Positions 45,865 to 56,411 of a stretch of DNA of 64,000 nucleotides are shown here, in pieces (the first letter of the stretch is position 1; each line of letters starts with the position of its first letter). The translations under genes and the position numbers were made by a program. The notes under the pieces were generated by a model that did not search any database, was not told the DNA's origin, and worked only from the letters and a program-made list of their open reading frames with translations. The stretch lies in NCBI GenBank assembly GCA_002901265.1, contig PPHI01000039.1, positions 62,001 through 126,000 on the forward strand, given 5' to 3'. Source of the DNA: Rhodopirellula baltica (lineage in GTDB: Bacteria; Planctomycetota; Planctomycetia; Pirellulales; Pirellulaceae).

Positions 45865-47198
45865 CTAGCACTCAACCTCACCGAAAGCCATTTCGTCGTC
45901 GCTCTCCTGCTTCTCGATAAACAACTCTTTGATCGTATGACTTGCCCAGCCTTGGTGCTGCAACGCCAATCGATCGATCATGATTGCAATGAAGAACATC
46001 CCTGGACTGGAGTAAAGTGTCCCTCCTTAACGGAGAGGAACGTGTGAAACAACAGCACTCCGACAAGCCCCAGTGCTTGCCTTCTACCCTGCCAATCAGG
46101 CGGGATCTTCGCTGCGAATAGAATCGCGTTCTTAAGCGACCGCCAGTAGTAGATTGCCAGCATCAAGAACCCAAGAACCCCAAGCTCACAAAGCACTTCA
46201 ATTGGAATATTGTGAACATAGAATCCTACGATCCGGAAAGAGCTACTTTCTCCCATACCTAGAAGCCATTCAAATGGCCCCGCATGCAACCATCGATTGA
46301 TCAACTCTCGTGACATGTAGGTACGGCCTTCGACGGCAGAACTCACAGACCCTCCCCTCCAACGCGCCAGCCCCGATTCGCCGACGTAAATGAAGATCGC
46401 ATAGACCATCGCGGAAAGGATGACGAGCACGAAGAATAGCTGAATCAACCCCTTTGAACTCGTTGTCCGATTCGTTGCGGCATAGACCAACGTCATCACC
46501 ACACAGAAAGAGACGAGCTGACCACGAGATTGTGTCAGTACGATAATGTAGGCGCAGACCCCTACAATGATGAGCGTTGCTAAGCGGTGAAAGAATTTCT
46601 TTTGCATCGTCGCAACGGCAAACACCGCGACCACGGCCGCGCAACTCGCGGCGGCTAGCGGAGGTGCAAACAAGACCATCCTTCCATTCTCAATCGATGG
46701 AGTACTGAGTCGTATCCCCCTTCCCGTCCATTCGCAAGCAAACGCGATCAGCAACATGATCGGCGCGCCAATCAGCACTGTACTTTTTGCGGCATCTTCA
46801 CATGCGCGCTGATGGGAGCAAAGAACGGGTCCAACAGCAAAATACAAAACGAAGTATGGCCATTGAGAGAAGAATCGCCCACGAAATGCTTCCGGCGAAA
46901 GTGTCCACAAGCCACTTAGCAATGCCAATCCATAAATCAGCAGAGTCAACACCTGCATTGGCGTAGGCTTCGCAGCATTGAAATCTGAAAGCAAGATCCT
47001 AGAAGCGGCAAACAACGAAACGAGACCGACACCTACGTTTACCAGATTTCCCCTTTGGATAAACAGCGGCGACTGAGACTGCAACAGCTGCTCCAGCCCA
47101 AACATTACGATCATCAGACCTATCGCGGCCCCGGGTCTCCGTATGCTAACCGCAGCCGTACCGCCCAAACACAATAAGAAGAATGCGATCCAGATCAC
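45865..47198 (-). CDS. Wzy-like O-antigen polymerase, frameshifted near its end
   Basis: About ten membrane helices and the late periplasmic loop with FYVHNIPIEVLCELGVLGF match the O-antigen ligase/polymerase family. Read as given, the frame ends at 45978 in a Ser-rich tail. Adding one C at 46000-46002 (plus strand) restores a membrane tail, GMFFIAIMIDRLALQHQG, that ends at 45865, two bases before the next ATG. This tail and the coupling show the intended frame. The ATG overlaps the stop of the upstream glycosyltransferase by four bases. It likely polymerises the repeat unit. Confidence 0.75.
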
Positions 47199-48478
47199 GG
47201 TTTTGGCTTCCTTGCTTGCGTGCTTTTCCCGAAACCATTGTCTAGATGCTTTGCAACTTCACTAAACTGAAAACAAGTTTCAGTCTGCAATCCGTGCAAG
47301 TCTCGATAGCACCTTGTCCAATGAGCCCGATGATTGCGTGGTGAATGAAATTCCAAAAAGGCGGCTCGGGCGTCAGTCATATCAGGCGAATTTGCATGAA
47401 CCGAAACTTCCTCTCCGCTCGCTATTTCGGCTAGCCGCGCGTGCATTGCCAATTCAATACCGACCGCAGACGTCGCGTCACATGTAATCCCCAAATTAAA
47501 CGCTCGGGTCGCCCAACCAAGCCACCCCCAGTCAGAAGACACGACACGACGCCCAAGCTTCGCGGCAATCAATAATATGCTCGCTGAGCCGACATGCCGT
47601 GGATAGCAAACGGCAACCGTATCCGCTGCGACAAACATCGCCGCGAACTCGTCAGAATTTGAAAACCGATCCTGAACGGTAATTCTGGAGGAGAGATTCT
47701 GTCGCGTGAGCCATTCCCTCATTCTGTGTTCTATTTTGCCGATTAAAAGCAAGTGAATAGGCATCGATGTGTCGATCCGATTGATCGCCTCAATCAAATG
47801 CCTCGAACCCTTCTTCCCAGAAACACCACCGGGACAGCACACCAAATGTACGTCCTGCGGGACCTTCAGAAAATCTCTTGCTTCCTGCCTGCCTATCTGC
47901 TGCGAAACATCAATTAGCTCTGGCAGCAAGCCAGTCATTCTGTCGTGCCACCCTCGCTCGCGGAGCCAAGTCCACGCCAGAGGATCCAAATAATGAAGCT
48001 GCGTCCATCGTGACCGCTTTTGCATCTTGAGCGAGCAGACCGAGGCTAGTCGGCTACGAAGCCTCTCGCTCGTGTATGCAAACACGCCGCGCATCATTAA
48101 ACCTTCTACGGCCACATCGGGTCGAAAGATCGCACTTGGCCGGAGCTGAGCTCCCCATGCCTGCGCGAGGCCGTCTGCATAAGGAACGTAGACATGTTTT
48201 ACACGCGTCGAACTCGCAATCTCCGCTACCATCTCCAACCGCGATTTTGCATTTGCCATCGCTGACAAGTCTTTTCTGATCGCTGGAGTACCAATATGCT
48301 CCACTTGGGAAAACACATCACGCAAAAAAACGCGACCGCCCTCCTGCTCGAGGGCGTCTTCGGGGACCGCTAACTTCACGTCCGCGCCCAAACTGCACAA
48401 ATGGCTCGCCAAATCGCCAACGTAGTGTGCGCGATGACCGGAGAGATTCGGCTCAAACACAAGTACCGACCCAGCCAT
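47195..48478 (-). CDS. Glycosyltransferase (GT4-like)
   Basis: The start at 48478 (427 residues) shares one base with the stop of the upstream acyltransferase (TGATG). The N-terminus (SVLVFEPNLSGHRAHYVGDLASHL) and the C-terminal Rossmann half (HLVCCPGGVSGKKGSRHLIEAI, HLLLIGKIEHRMREWL, VAVCYPRHVGSASILLIAAKLGRRVV) indicate a GT-B enzyme. The donor-site Glu pattern is weaker than in its neighbours. It overlaps the polymerase by four bases. Confidence 0.8.
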   Translation of the reverse strand: MAGSVLVFEPNLSGHRAHYVGDLASHLCSLGADVKLAVPEDALEQEGGRVFLRDVFSQVEHIGTPAIRKDLSAMANAKSRLEMVAEIASSTRVKHVYVPYADGLAQAWGAQLRPSAIFRPDVAVEGLMMRGVFAYTSERLRSRLASVCSLKMQKRSRWTQLHYLDPLAWTWLRERGWHDRMTGLLPELIDVSQQIGRQEARDFLKVPQDVHLVCCPGGVSGKKGSRHLIEAINRIDTSMPIHLLLIGKIEHRMREWLTRQNLSSRITVQDRFSNSDEFAAMFVAADTVAVCYPRHVGSASILLIAAKLGRRVVSSDWGWLGWATRAFNLGITCDATSAVGIELAMHARLAEIASGEEVSVHANSPDMTDARAAFLEFHSPRNHRAHWTRCYRDLHGLQTETCFQFSEVAKHLDNGFGKSTQARKPKP

Positions 48479-49053
48479 CACAGTTTCCTCACCGGCTTTG
48501 CCGGCACACCCGCCGCTACACAATCAGCTGGCAAATCACTGACTACGACACTCCCGGCGGCAACAACAGTTCTTGCCCCAATCTTTACACCTTTGAGAAC
48601 CGTGACATCTGCCCCGAGCCAGACATCGTCCCCAATCTCAACTGGCGCAGACTCGCCCGCCATCTTCGCTCGACGTGCCTGCCAATCGACGGGATGGAAA
48701 TCAGTATCGAAAACTTTTGAGTTGGCTCCAAACATTACATGATTGCCGATGCTGATCCGCTCGACACAGAACACGCTTCCTCCAGACATGTGGAAACAGT
48801 CGCCGATCGTTAGAACCCCATTACTTCCAACAACGATTTGCACCGGGTGATTGATCCCCGCCCTATTGAATGTGGTGCTTCCAACAAGCAGCATGTCCTG
48901 ACCGAATGACATCTGCCCACCTTTCGATCGGCGCAACTGTACCGGCCCACGCATGCGGGCACCCGGAGGAAATGCGATCTGATTGAAGATCAAAGCGCCC
49001 CGATTCCTGAGTTGCCAATACAGCAAGAACAACTTTCTCGCATAACTCAACAT
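48478..49053 (-). CDS. Hexapeptide-repeat acyltransferase (WcaF/maltose type)
   Basis: The 191-residue protein is a second left-handed beta-helix acyltransferase. It shows VSSxG-type turns, CVERISIGNHVMFGANSKVFDTDFHPVD with the family's catalytic His, then VEIGDDVWLGADVTVLKGVKI and the end SDLPADCVAAGVPAKPV. It belongs to the maltose/galactoside acetyltransferase group and may acetylate the polysaccharide. It overlaps both neighbours. Confidence 0.87.
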   Translation of the reverse strand: MLSYARKLFLLYWQLRNRGALIFNQIAFPPGARMRGPVQLRRSKGGQMSFGQDMLLVGSTTFNRAGINHPVQIVVGSNGVLTIGDCFHMSGGSVFCVERISIGNHVMFGANSKVFDTDFHPVDWQARRAKMAGESAPVEIGDDVWLGADVTVLKGVKIGARTVVAAGSVVVSDLPADCVAAGVPAKPVRKL

Positions 49054-50237
49054 GCAGTGCCTCCATGCGTTGCCAGAAGTTGAGTGTAGACTTGCGCGGT
49101 CCGCTTCACATTTTCGCGTTGCGAGAAGCGACGGGACGCCACTTCATAACTTGCCCTACCGCACGCAGAGCGATAGGAGTCTTCGCAAAGCCTATTGACC
49201 GATGCTGTAAACGAGCTCGGATCGTTCCATTGGAACACTTCGCCTGATTCGCCAGGACTCATCATTTCTGTAAGGTTGGGCATGTCGGAAACCAGAGTAG
49301 GCTTCCCCATCGCGGATGCCTCCAACACACACCGCGCGCTATGCGGCTCGGTGAATGGGGCAACAACAACATCCGCAGCATTAATGAGTGCAATCGGATC
49401 GTCTACAAAATCCATTTGATCACAAACAGATGATCGAGCAATCGCTGCACCCACACGTGTCTCGTACTCCGACTTCGGAGAATGAAACCCAGCGATGACA
49501 AACCGTGCTCGTGGATCAAGCTTACCTGCCGATTCGTTGATTAGACTAGCAATCTCCAAACAACCGTTTGCAGGCGCTATTCGAGACAACGATAGAAACA
49601 CAATTTCATCGTCGCTCCAACCAAGCTTTTTCCTAAACGACGGAGCATTGGTGAAAGCCTTTTCAAAAAACTCCTCGCCGACAAAGTTGTTGACCACGGT
49701 TCCTCTTGATGAGCCAACGTCTCCAACAGAAGACAATCCGTAGTGATCAATTCCAATGAAGTGATCCACATACTTTCTGTTCATTCGAGCAAGGTTTCTG
49801 CCCCACCAATCCCCAAGCAAAGGTTCTCGAACATGTGCCAATACTGGAATGCTCGCGTCAAAACGCTTCACCCCCTTGGCTGCGCCGACAAGACACGTGG
49901 AATTCAAGTGAACAATGTCGGGCCTGATCCTATCGACAACCTCGCTCGCACACTTTGCCATTCGATTAAAGGCGAGGACCGCGTAACCTCGTGCCTTTAG
50001 GGTTCTACATGGGGCGACAGTCGAACCATTGAACGGACGCACATCCTGCTCTTCACACACCTCTGCACCAGCGGCGTGGAACATCTCTTTTACTTTTTCA
50101 TTGCCCATCCGCCGGGGCATGACAACGGTCTTTCGATACCGCTGAGAATCAAGCCCAGCAATCAACATCGAAAGGCTACGCGGAGCGCCTCCCATACCGA
50201 TTGCGTGGTGGAAAAAAAGAACGTGGACTTTATCCAT
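49047..50237 (-). CDS. Family 4 glycosyltransferase
   Basis: The 396-residue protein has the GT4 layout: VLFFHHAIGMGGAPRSLSML at the start, then IVFLSLSRIAPANGCLEIASLI, ADVVVAPFTEPHSARCVLEASAMGKPTLVSDMP with the donor-binding Glu, and a C-terminal helix. The seven-base overlap with the acyltransferase suggests coupling. The transferred sugar is unknown. Confidence 0.88.
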   Translation of the reverse strand: MDKVHVLFFHHAIGMGGAPRSLSMLIAGLDSQRYRKTVVMPRRMGNEKVKEMFHAAGAEVCEEQDVRPFNGSTVAPCRTLKARGYAVLAFNRMAKCASEVVDRIRPDIVHLNSTCLVGAAKGVKRFDASIPVLAHVREPLLGDWWGRNLARMNRKYVDHFIGIDHYGLSSVGDVGSSRGTVVNNFVGEEFFEKAFTNAPSFRKKLGWSDDEIVFLSLSRIAPANGCLEIASLINESAGKLDPRARFVIAGFHSPKSEYETRVGAAIARSSVCDQMDFVDDPIALINAADVVVAPFTEPHSARCVLEASAMGKPTLVSDMPNLTEMMSPGESGEVFQWNDPSSFTASVNRLCEDSYRSACGRASYEVASRRFSQRENVKRTAQVYTQLLATHGGTAC

Positions 50238-50298
50238 GAATTTCCTCAGCTGAAATTGAGTCCACGTGAGAGGAACCGCTCACTACGCCTCCACAGGA

Positions 50299-51771
50299 CT
50301 AGCGACCAACCCGAACTACACGTCGCAACAGTGGCTGAACGCGATTCGCGAGAACATTTGCAGACTCGGGAAACAGTAGCCGGATCAAGACCGCGTAGAG
50401 GAACAAAAACACGCAACCGCTCACTCCGCCACGCAAAAACGCATTCGTACCCGCCATGACGACAAACTGCAAGTAAAGTGCCCCAACGAGTGCGATCACG
50501 CCACAAATCGCCGGGCCGATGAAAACAGCGATCACATCCGGTAAGCACTTCCGCGGGGATGAGACACAGAACAACACGTTCACAGGACCCAAAAACATAA
50601 AGTACGCAGTCGCACCAAATGCTGCGCCTAGAATCCCAAACTGACTCGCACAAACGGCAACCGCTGAAAGGAACAGCACCGCGTAAACAACACTTATCAA
50701 TAGCAATCGATTAAATCGCCGCTGTGCCTGAAGCAACGCACCGGCTGGCGAACCAACACACCGAAATGCGAGTCCAAAACTTAGGATTTGGATGATTGGA
50801 GCGATCCCCTGATAATTTTCGTTGAATCCGATTTCGACTGCGGGATAGGCGATCACGATCTGCAAAAAACTTGCTGGGAACGCAATCAGCGCCAATTCCC
50901 GTGCGGCTCTAAAAAATGCAGCTGTTTGACGAACGGGCTCTTTCGAAAGCTGGCTTAGCCCTGCGAAAAGAACTCGGGTGATATTATTGGAAGTGAGCGA
51001 AAAAATCTGAATCGAAAGCGAGAAGGCCAAAAAGTAGATCCCAAGCGATGTCGAATCGGTGAACAATCTGACAATTACATAATCACCATGCCAAGTTGTC
51101 ATAAAAATTAACTGCGCCAACGCAGTCGGTGCGCCCGCGACAACAATCGCTCGAATCAAACGTGGTGAAAACGAAATACGAAACTTCTCGCCACATGCTC
51201 TCCAAGACTGAATCGCATAAAAACCGGCAACAACCGGAACCGGAAGCAGCAGTGAGTACACCCCAAATCCAGAGACGACGAGGCAGATCCCTAGGCCAGC
51301 CTTCACCAGCGAATTAACTACTTCGATCATTGACAATCGTTGGTAGTTCATCTTCGACTGAATACAAGCTGTTGCGGGTGAACAAATGCTTGCGAAGACG
51401 ATCGATACCGCAAAAAACGGTAATACGTAAGGTAACCGTGGCTCACCGAACACCCTCACAAGAACTGGGGTCGACGCCAAGAGCAACGCAGCAGCCAGAG
51501 TACCAAGGCAAATCGAAGCGGTAAGCCCGGGCCCAAGAAGACGAGACACCGCTTTTGGACGCGAAATCAGAATTTGCGATACACCGCCCTGCTGCAGAAC
51601 TGACAACACCGCGGTGATCGAACTGGCCAATGCAAACAATCCGTACTCGTCGGGCGACAACAGCCGAGCATAAACCAGCTGAGCAGCCAGCGCCATCAAC
51701 TTGGCAAGAATCGATGCGACCGAAATCCATCCGATCCCACGTATAGTCTGGCTAGTTAGTGAGTCTCCCAT
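50299..51771 (-). CDS. Second Wzx-type flippase
   Basis: The 490-residue protein has about 12-14 membrane helices. Its N-terminus (IRGIGWISVASILAKLMALAAQLVYARLLSPDEYGLFALA) is typical of lipopolysaccharide flippases of the MOP group. It differs clearly from the protein at 40421, so it is not a recent duplicate. Two flippases in one cluster suggest two repeat units or a fused cluster. Confidence 0.87.
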   Translation of the reverse strand: MGDSLTSQTIRGIGWISVASILAKLMALAAQLVYARLLSPDEYGLFALASSITAVLSVLQQGGVSQILISRPKAVSRLLGPGLTASICLGTLAAALLLASTPVLVRVFGEPRLPYVLPFFAVSIVFASICSPATACIQSKMNYQRLSMIEVVNSLVKAGLGICLVVSGFGVYSLLLPVPVVAGFYAIQSWRACGEKFRISFSPRLIRAIVVAGAPTALAQLIFMTTWHGDYVIVRLFTDSTSLGIYFLAFSLSIQIFSLTSNNITRVLFAGLSQLSKEPVRQTAAFFRAARELALIAFPASFLQIVIAYPAVEIGFNENYQGIAPIIQILSFGLAFRCVGSPAGALLQAQRRFNRLLLISVVYAVLFLSAVAVCASQFGILGAAFGATAYFMFLGPVNVLFCVSSPRKCLPDVIAVFIGPAICGVIALVGALYLQFVVMAGTNAFLRGGVSGCVFLFLYAVLIRLLFPESANVLANRVQPLLRRVVRVGR

Positions 51772-51813
51772 TCAAGCAATTCTTTCTGTGTTACCTAGGC
51801 TTCAACACGCACG

Positions 51814-52632
51814 TTATGCCCAGCGAATTTTCGCAGTGAGTTCTTCTCGGGCAGCAAAGAAATTGCACTGCAAGAAGTTTTCGTCATTGAATACGTTGTA
51901 TTCCTTGAACTCCACTCGGTTAGGAAAAATTCGCCCTAGCTGATACCCATGGGCCTCCAACAAATCGTAGTAATCCTTGAGGAGACACCGTGATACAGCA
52001 GCAGCAGCGTTGTATTCAAATTGGATGGCATCAACGCGACCAGATGCGATAGTTTCTAGAAACCCCGATATGACCTTGTAGTCCATCCCTTCGACATCAA
52101 TCTTCAAAAAGTCGATGTGATCAATGCCATTTCGCTTCACATAGTCATCGCCGCGCTGACATTCAGCAATTAAAAGCTCCGGCTTACAATTCCAAGGCAG
52201 CTCATATGCACTTGTCCCTGTCGAATTCCCAGGATAGTACTGTAGTTCCACCTCTTCGTTCTTATCTGACAAACCAGCGTCATTGATCAAGACATTCGGT
52301 CGACCACCAATGGCTTTCTCTAACTCCGCACGTGTCGATGGTACGATTTCAAACGCGTGCAATTGACAGTCTGGACATGTACTAAGAGCGACTTCTGCCC
52401 ACTGCCCTTCGTTCGCACCAACATCAAAAATAACGAACGGTCTGCCTGATTCTTTCTGATTGACGCAGGCCTGCAGAACGTCCCTCTCACCGTTAGTATA
52501 AATGTCGTGGTTCGAGGAATTGAACTGTGCTTTGCGTATTCGATTTGCAACGCCCACGACCTTTCGCACGACCGCAGAATCGGGCCGATTTGCAATGTAA
52601 TTAAACATCGCCCTAGACAAATACTTCTTCAA
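51814..52632 (-). CDS. FkbM-family methyltransferase
   Basis: The 272-residue protein has FkbM motifs: VIFDVGANEGQW at about 67-77, then LHAFEIVPSTRAELEKAI, and DHIDFLKIDVEGMDYKVISGF. It differs from the FkbM protein at 39672 in length and sequence. It starts 12 bases after the stop of the O-antigen ligase-like gene and ends 42 bases before the second flippase. Confidence 0.88.
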   Translation of the reverse strand: MKKYLSRAMFNYIANRPDSAVVRKVVGVANRIRKAQFNSSNHDIYTNGERDVLQACVNQKESGRPFVIFDVGANEGQWAEVALSTCPDCQLHAFEIVPSTRAELEKAIGGRPNVLINDAGLSDKNEEVELQYYPGNSTGTSAYELPWNCKPELLIAECQRGDDYVKRNGIDHIDFLKIDVEGMDYKVISGFLETIASGRVDAIQFEYNAAAAVSRCLLKDYYDLLEAHGYQLGRIFPNRVEFKEYNVFNDENFLQCNFFAAREELTAKIRWA

Positions 52633-52644
52633 CGTTGCACCAAA

Positions 52645-55245
52645 CTATTTTAGAGGGGACATTGCAGCAAGTCGGTGCCGCCATGCCTCGAAACGACTGT
52701 CTTCCGGAAAAACTTGTAATGCCAGCGTGGTTACCTGGGTGGCTTCGAGGTACATGCCAGCTTTGACCATTTCATCAATCTGCTCCAAGTAGATTGATGC
52801 ATCGACGGGCGAGAGCTCCCGAGCAACCATCAGTGACTTCAAACCCTCGGCAGTTTCACCCAATTCGAACAAGACCTTGGCACGCAGTCGCCAACATGCC
52901 GATTGTTGCAATAGCGAATCCGCTGAACTGCAGTCCAATTCCGCTGCTACCATCCGGAAAAAGTCATCCGCAGATACGCCAAGCTGCGTTCGGATCACAG
53001 GTGTCTTCAGAAGAAACCGTACCGCATATTGAAGATGCAGTGAATTCGCTGGCACGACTTCACTAACAGCGACTCCTGGATGGCGGGCGGCGAATCGAAT
53101 CGCCTCCGCAACTGACGGCGGTTGCAACAGAGAGGCCATGTAGTAGCACTTAATCGCAATCTGCTCTGAATCGATTCCAACAGACTGCTCTGCTAATTGA
53201 CCAAGTCGCAATAGCTGGCGTGGGAACCTTTTTTGCAGTTGAAATAGTCGAGACACCAATGCCAAAGAATCCACCTGATCAGGTTCGACGAAGTCAAGGT
53301 AAACCAACTTACTGAGCAGATCTGGATCAAGCGGTAAATCGACGGCGCCTTGCACCGCATGTGCATATGCTCGTCGATAGAATTCCTGGTAACTCGGCTT
53401 CGGCGCACTCGAGGCATCCGCTAGCGGACGAAGCCTGCGACCGGTTTTCGACGTCAAACTTATCGCTTGCTCCGCCTCCTCCGCGTTTGTCGGATTCAAA
53501 TACTCGATTTCACTGAATCGCGCGCGTTGCTGTAGCAATGAACAGGCAACGCGGTGGAGCGCCGGCGAATCATCTTTGGTGAGAATTTGCTCGATACGCT
53601 CAATCCGACGATCAAGCACCGCAAAATCAGTAGCTGCCTGACCAATTAGAGCCTCTGCCGATCGAACCTCGCTCTCAACAATCGCATCGTCTCGCAAAAC
53701 ATTAAGCGAAGCCCCTATCGCTACCAGGAGAAAAACGACTGCTAAGACCTTACAACCCATTCTCGAAAACCGGACGCTTCGTGAGCCATCTGCCTCGAAC
53801 CCAAAATTACTCTTTGAGAGGACAGCTGACATCAGCACAGAGAATGCGAATAAATTCGCAAATAGCACCAATCCATAGTCAAAGGTCTGCGTCCAAACTG
53901 TAGCTCCGAAAGCAAACAACCCCGCCGTCTTCCCGCCTTTTGCGATAGCCTCTTCCGTATTCAGACGATCGAGTTGGAGAAAGACAACAACAATCGCGAT
54001 GACTAAGAAAATTCCACCTATCACGCCCTGGTCGACAATTGTCTCGATCCACAAATTGTCAGCATGGTGAAACCATGCCTCCGCGCTTCGGCTTTGATAT
54101 GGCAAATAGGCGTAAGCGTAGGCTCCCGTCCCAGCGCCAAAGGGAAGATACGCTTTTGCTGAACGCATTGCGTCATACCAATGATCCCATCGCTGATCCT
54201 CCGCCTGACTCGCATCTTCAACCACCGCTCCTCGAAACACCAATGAGAACGCCTGCTGGCGGCTCGATTCCGACGCATAAATTGAACCGATAATCGCAAC
54301 CGATAGTCCCCCAACGACAACTACCAAGGCAATCAATTTCCGATAACGCCCCCGGTTGACGACGAAGAGCAATGAACCAACCAAGCCAACGACCGCCACC
54401 AAGGATCCACAAGCGAGTAGCGCACTCGCCTGCAACACGATCGCCGCGATCGAATAGCTGAAAAGTGAGTCTCGAAAACTTTCAGCCAAACCCTCAAAGC
54501 TGAAACCGGACGAGAACTCACCTCGATGATTTACTTTTGCGTAGCGCCAATGGGCGACTCCGAGCGTCGCTGCAAGTCCGAATAAAGTGAAGAGCCCGGC
54601 ATGATGCCTATTAACGAACGGCCCAAAACCGAGTGAGCCTTCGCGAGCCCAACCGCTAATTGAAAACGCGCTGTCCAACAGCGATACGAAATCAACAATC
54701 GACACCGAAAGCGACAGGGATAACAATACCGCGGGGACAACAGACGGCATTCTCGAACAGGCTAGAAAGACTCCAGCAATGACAATCGCGACACTCCAAA
54801 GCGCCGCCGCATGAAACGTCGAATCAGCATCAACCGAAAGCGGCAACTGATCGACGAAAAGCCCGGCGTGAGCAACACCTTTTTCGATTGGAGCAAGAGA
54901 ATCGAGGAATTCGTTTGCTACGCCAGGCGAAAGCCTCTCAGCGATGGAGACTGGAAACGAAGTTCCCTGCACCCATGCGTATGCATTCCACAAAGCGAAC
55001 ACAAGGAAAACAACAGGCACTCGAAATCGCGGCAGGCCGTGAACAGACACCGCAATAAACAATACACTGGCAATCGAAGCAGCCACCACTGAGCCTACAT
55101 ATTGGCTCCAGTTGAGCGCGCCCCCGAAATCGATCGCCACTGCCGCCGGAACCATTGCCAGCAAGAAGCTAGCAATGGCTACGATCGTTTGCGAGCGCGA
55201 CCTTACTCTCGATTGGCTAAGATAAGACATGAGTTGCGTTTGCAA
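52645..55245 (-). CDS. O-antigen ligase-like membrane protein with long C-terminal domain
   Basis: The 866-residue protein has about 11-12 membrane helices up to residue 510. The late loop ADNLWIETIVDQGVIGG matches the O-antigen ligase/polymerase pattern. From about 515 on there is a soluble helical region (ATDFAVLDRRIERIEQIL, LLSKLVYLDFVEPDQVDSLA, ELDCSSADSLLQQSACWRL) that resembles TPR-like repeats, as in planctomycetal O-antigen ligase proteins. It may ligate or polymerise the chain. It is a second candidate besides the gene at 45865. Confidence 0.82.
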   Translation of the reverse strand: MQTQLMSYLSQSRVRSRSQTIVAIASFLLAMVPAAVAIDFGGALNWSQYVGSVVAASIASVLFIAVSVHGLPRFRVPVVFLVFALWNAYAWVQGTSFPVSIAERLSPGVANEFLDSLAPIEKGVAHAGLFVDQLPLSVDADSTFHAAALWSVAIVIAGVFLACSRMPSVVPAVLLSLSLSVSIVDFVSLLDSAFSISGWAREGSLGFGPFVNRHHAGLFTLFGLAATLGVAHWRYAKVNHRGEFSSGFSFEGLAESFRDSLFSYSIAAIVLQASALLACGSLVAVVGLVGSLLFVVNRGRYRKLIALVVVVGGLSVAIIGSIYASESSRQQAFSLVFRGAVVEDASQAEDQRWDHWYDAMRSAKAYLPFGAGTGAYAYAYLPYQSRSAEAWFHHADNLWIETIVDQGVIGGIFLVIAIVVVFLQLDRLNTEEAIAKGGKTAGLFAFGATVWTQTFDYGLVLFANLFAFSVLMSAVLSKSNFGFEADGSRSVRFSRMGCKVLAVVFLLVAIGASLNVLRDDAIVESEVRSAEALIGQAATDFAVLDRRIERIEQILTKDDSPALHRVACSLLQQRARFSEIEYLNPTNAEEAEQAISLTSKTGRRLRPLADASSAPKPSYQEFYRRAYAHAVQGAVDLPLDPDLLSKLVYLDFVEPDQVDSLALVSRLFQLQKRFPRQLLRLGQLAEQSVGIDSEQIAIKCYYMASLLQPPSVAEAIRFAARHPGVAVSEVVPANSLHLQYAVRFLLKTPVIRTQLGVSADDFFRMVAAELDCSSADSLLQQSACWRLRAKVLFELGETAEGLKSLMVARELSPVDASIYLEQIDEMVKAGMYLEATQVTTLALQVFPEDSRFEAWRHRLAAMSPLK

Positions 55246-55323
55246 CCATCACAACACCAACGGCACACCGAGAAGCCGGCGCGCCGTTGCGAAAGCAAAT
55301 CCGCTATCCAACCAGATCCAATA

Positions 55324-56343
55324 CTAAGCGGTTGCTTGGCGCGATGCTTCGCTGCGGGCGAGTTCGAGGTCGTGGTCGACCATCAGTTCAGCTAGCTCTT
55401 TGCAGCTCGTCTCTGGCTCCCAACCCAACTTCTCTTTTGCTTTGCTGCAATCACCAAGCAACAAGTCAACTTCCGTTGGGCGGTAGTACCGTGGGTCCGT
55501 TTCGACGAACTCCTTCCAATCCAGATCCAAGTACTGGAACGTGTAATCCAAGAACTGGCGAATGGTGTAGGTCTCACCTGTCGCCAGAACATAGTCATCT
55601 GGCGTGTCGTGCTGGAGCATCATCCACATGCCACGAACATAGTCTTTCGCGTAGCCCCAGTCGCGTTTGGCATCCAAGTTTCCAAGATACAGTTTTTCTT
55701 GCAAACCAACTTTGATGCGGGTCGCCGCACGCGTGATCTTTCGAGTCACAAAGGTTTCACCACGGCGTGGCGATTCGTGGTTGAACAAAATCCCGTTGCA
55801 AGCAAACAGATTGTAAGCGTGACGGTAGTTCACGGTTTGGTGAAACGCGTAAACCTTTGCACAGGCGTACGGGCTTTGGGGACAGAACGGTGTCTTCTCA
55901 GTTTGAGGCGTTTCGAAGACGTCGCCGTACATCTCACTGCTCGATGCTTGATAGACGCGAACCTGCTTTTGCTGGTTCAGCTGGCGAGCCGCTTCGAGCA
56001 CGTTCAACGCACCGACGGCAACCGTCTGCACGGTGTAAACCGGTGCATCAAACGAAACGCGAACGTGCGATTGCGCCCCAAGGTTATAGATTTCGTCCGG
56101 CTCAACATTCAGCACCAAGTTGGTCAAGCTCTGACCATCAGTCAAATCGCCGTAGTGCAAGAACAGCTTCGCGTTCTTGTCGTGCGGATCGATGTAGATG
56201 TGCTCGATTCGATCGGTGTTGAACGTACTGCTACGACGAACGATCCCGTGTACCTCGTAGTCCTTTTCGAGCAACAGCTCGGCGAGGTACGAACCGTCTT
56301 GTCCGGTAATGCCAGTGATAAGTGCCTTTTTCGTCATAGCCAC
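55324..56343 (-). CDS. gmd: GDP-mannose 4,6-dehydratase
   Basis: The 339-residue enzyme converts GDP-mannose to GDP-4-keto-6-deoxymannose. The NAD(P) site [10 protein letters not shown] (residues 11-20), the [10 protein letters not shown] strand and the catalytic Tyr159/Lys163 (SPYACAKVY) are all present. The [16 protein letters not shown] segment is diagnostic for Gmd. It is followed on the same strand by the polymerisation genes and preceded by fcl, which uses its product. Confidence 0.96.
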   Translation of the reverse strand: MAMTKKALITGITGQDGSYLAELLLEKDYEVHGIVRRSSTFNTDRIEHIYIDPHDKNAKLFLHYGDLTDGQSLTNLVLNVEPDEIYNLGAQSHVRVSFDAPVYTVQTVAVGALNVLEAARQLNQQKQVRVYQASSSEMYGDVFETPQTEKTPFCPQSPYACAKVYAFHQTVNYRHAYNLFACNGILFNHESPRRGETFVTRKITRAATRIKVGLQEKLYLGNLDAKRDWGYAKDYVRGMWMMLQHDTPDDYVLATGETYTIRQFLDYTFQYLDLDWKEFVETDPRYYRPTEVDLLLGDCSKAKEKLGWEPETSCKELAELMVDHDLELARSEASRQATA

Positions 56344-56411
56344 GTTGATGGGTTCGGTGGTGATTTTTTAAACAACTGGTTCTGCCTGCCAACGCGGGCT
56401 CGACATGACCG

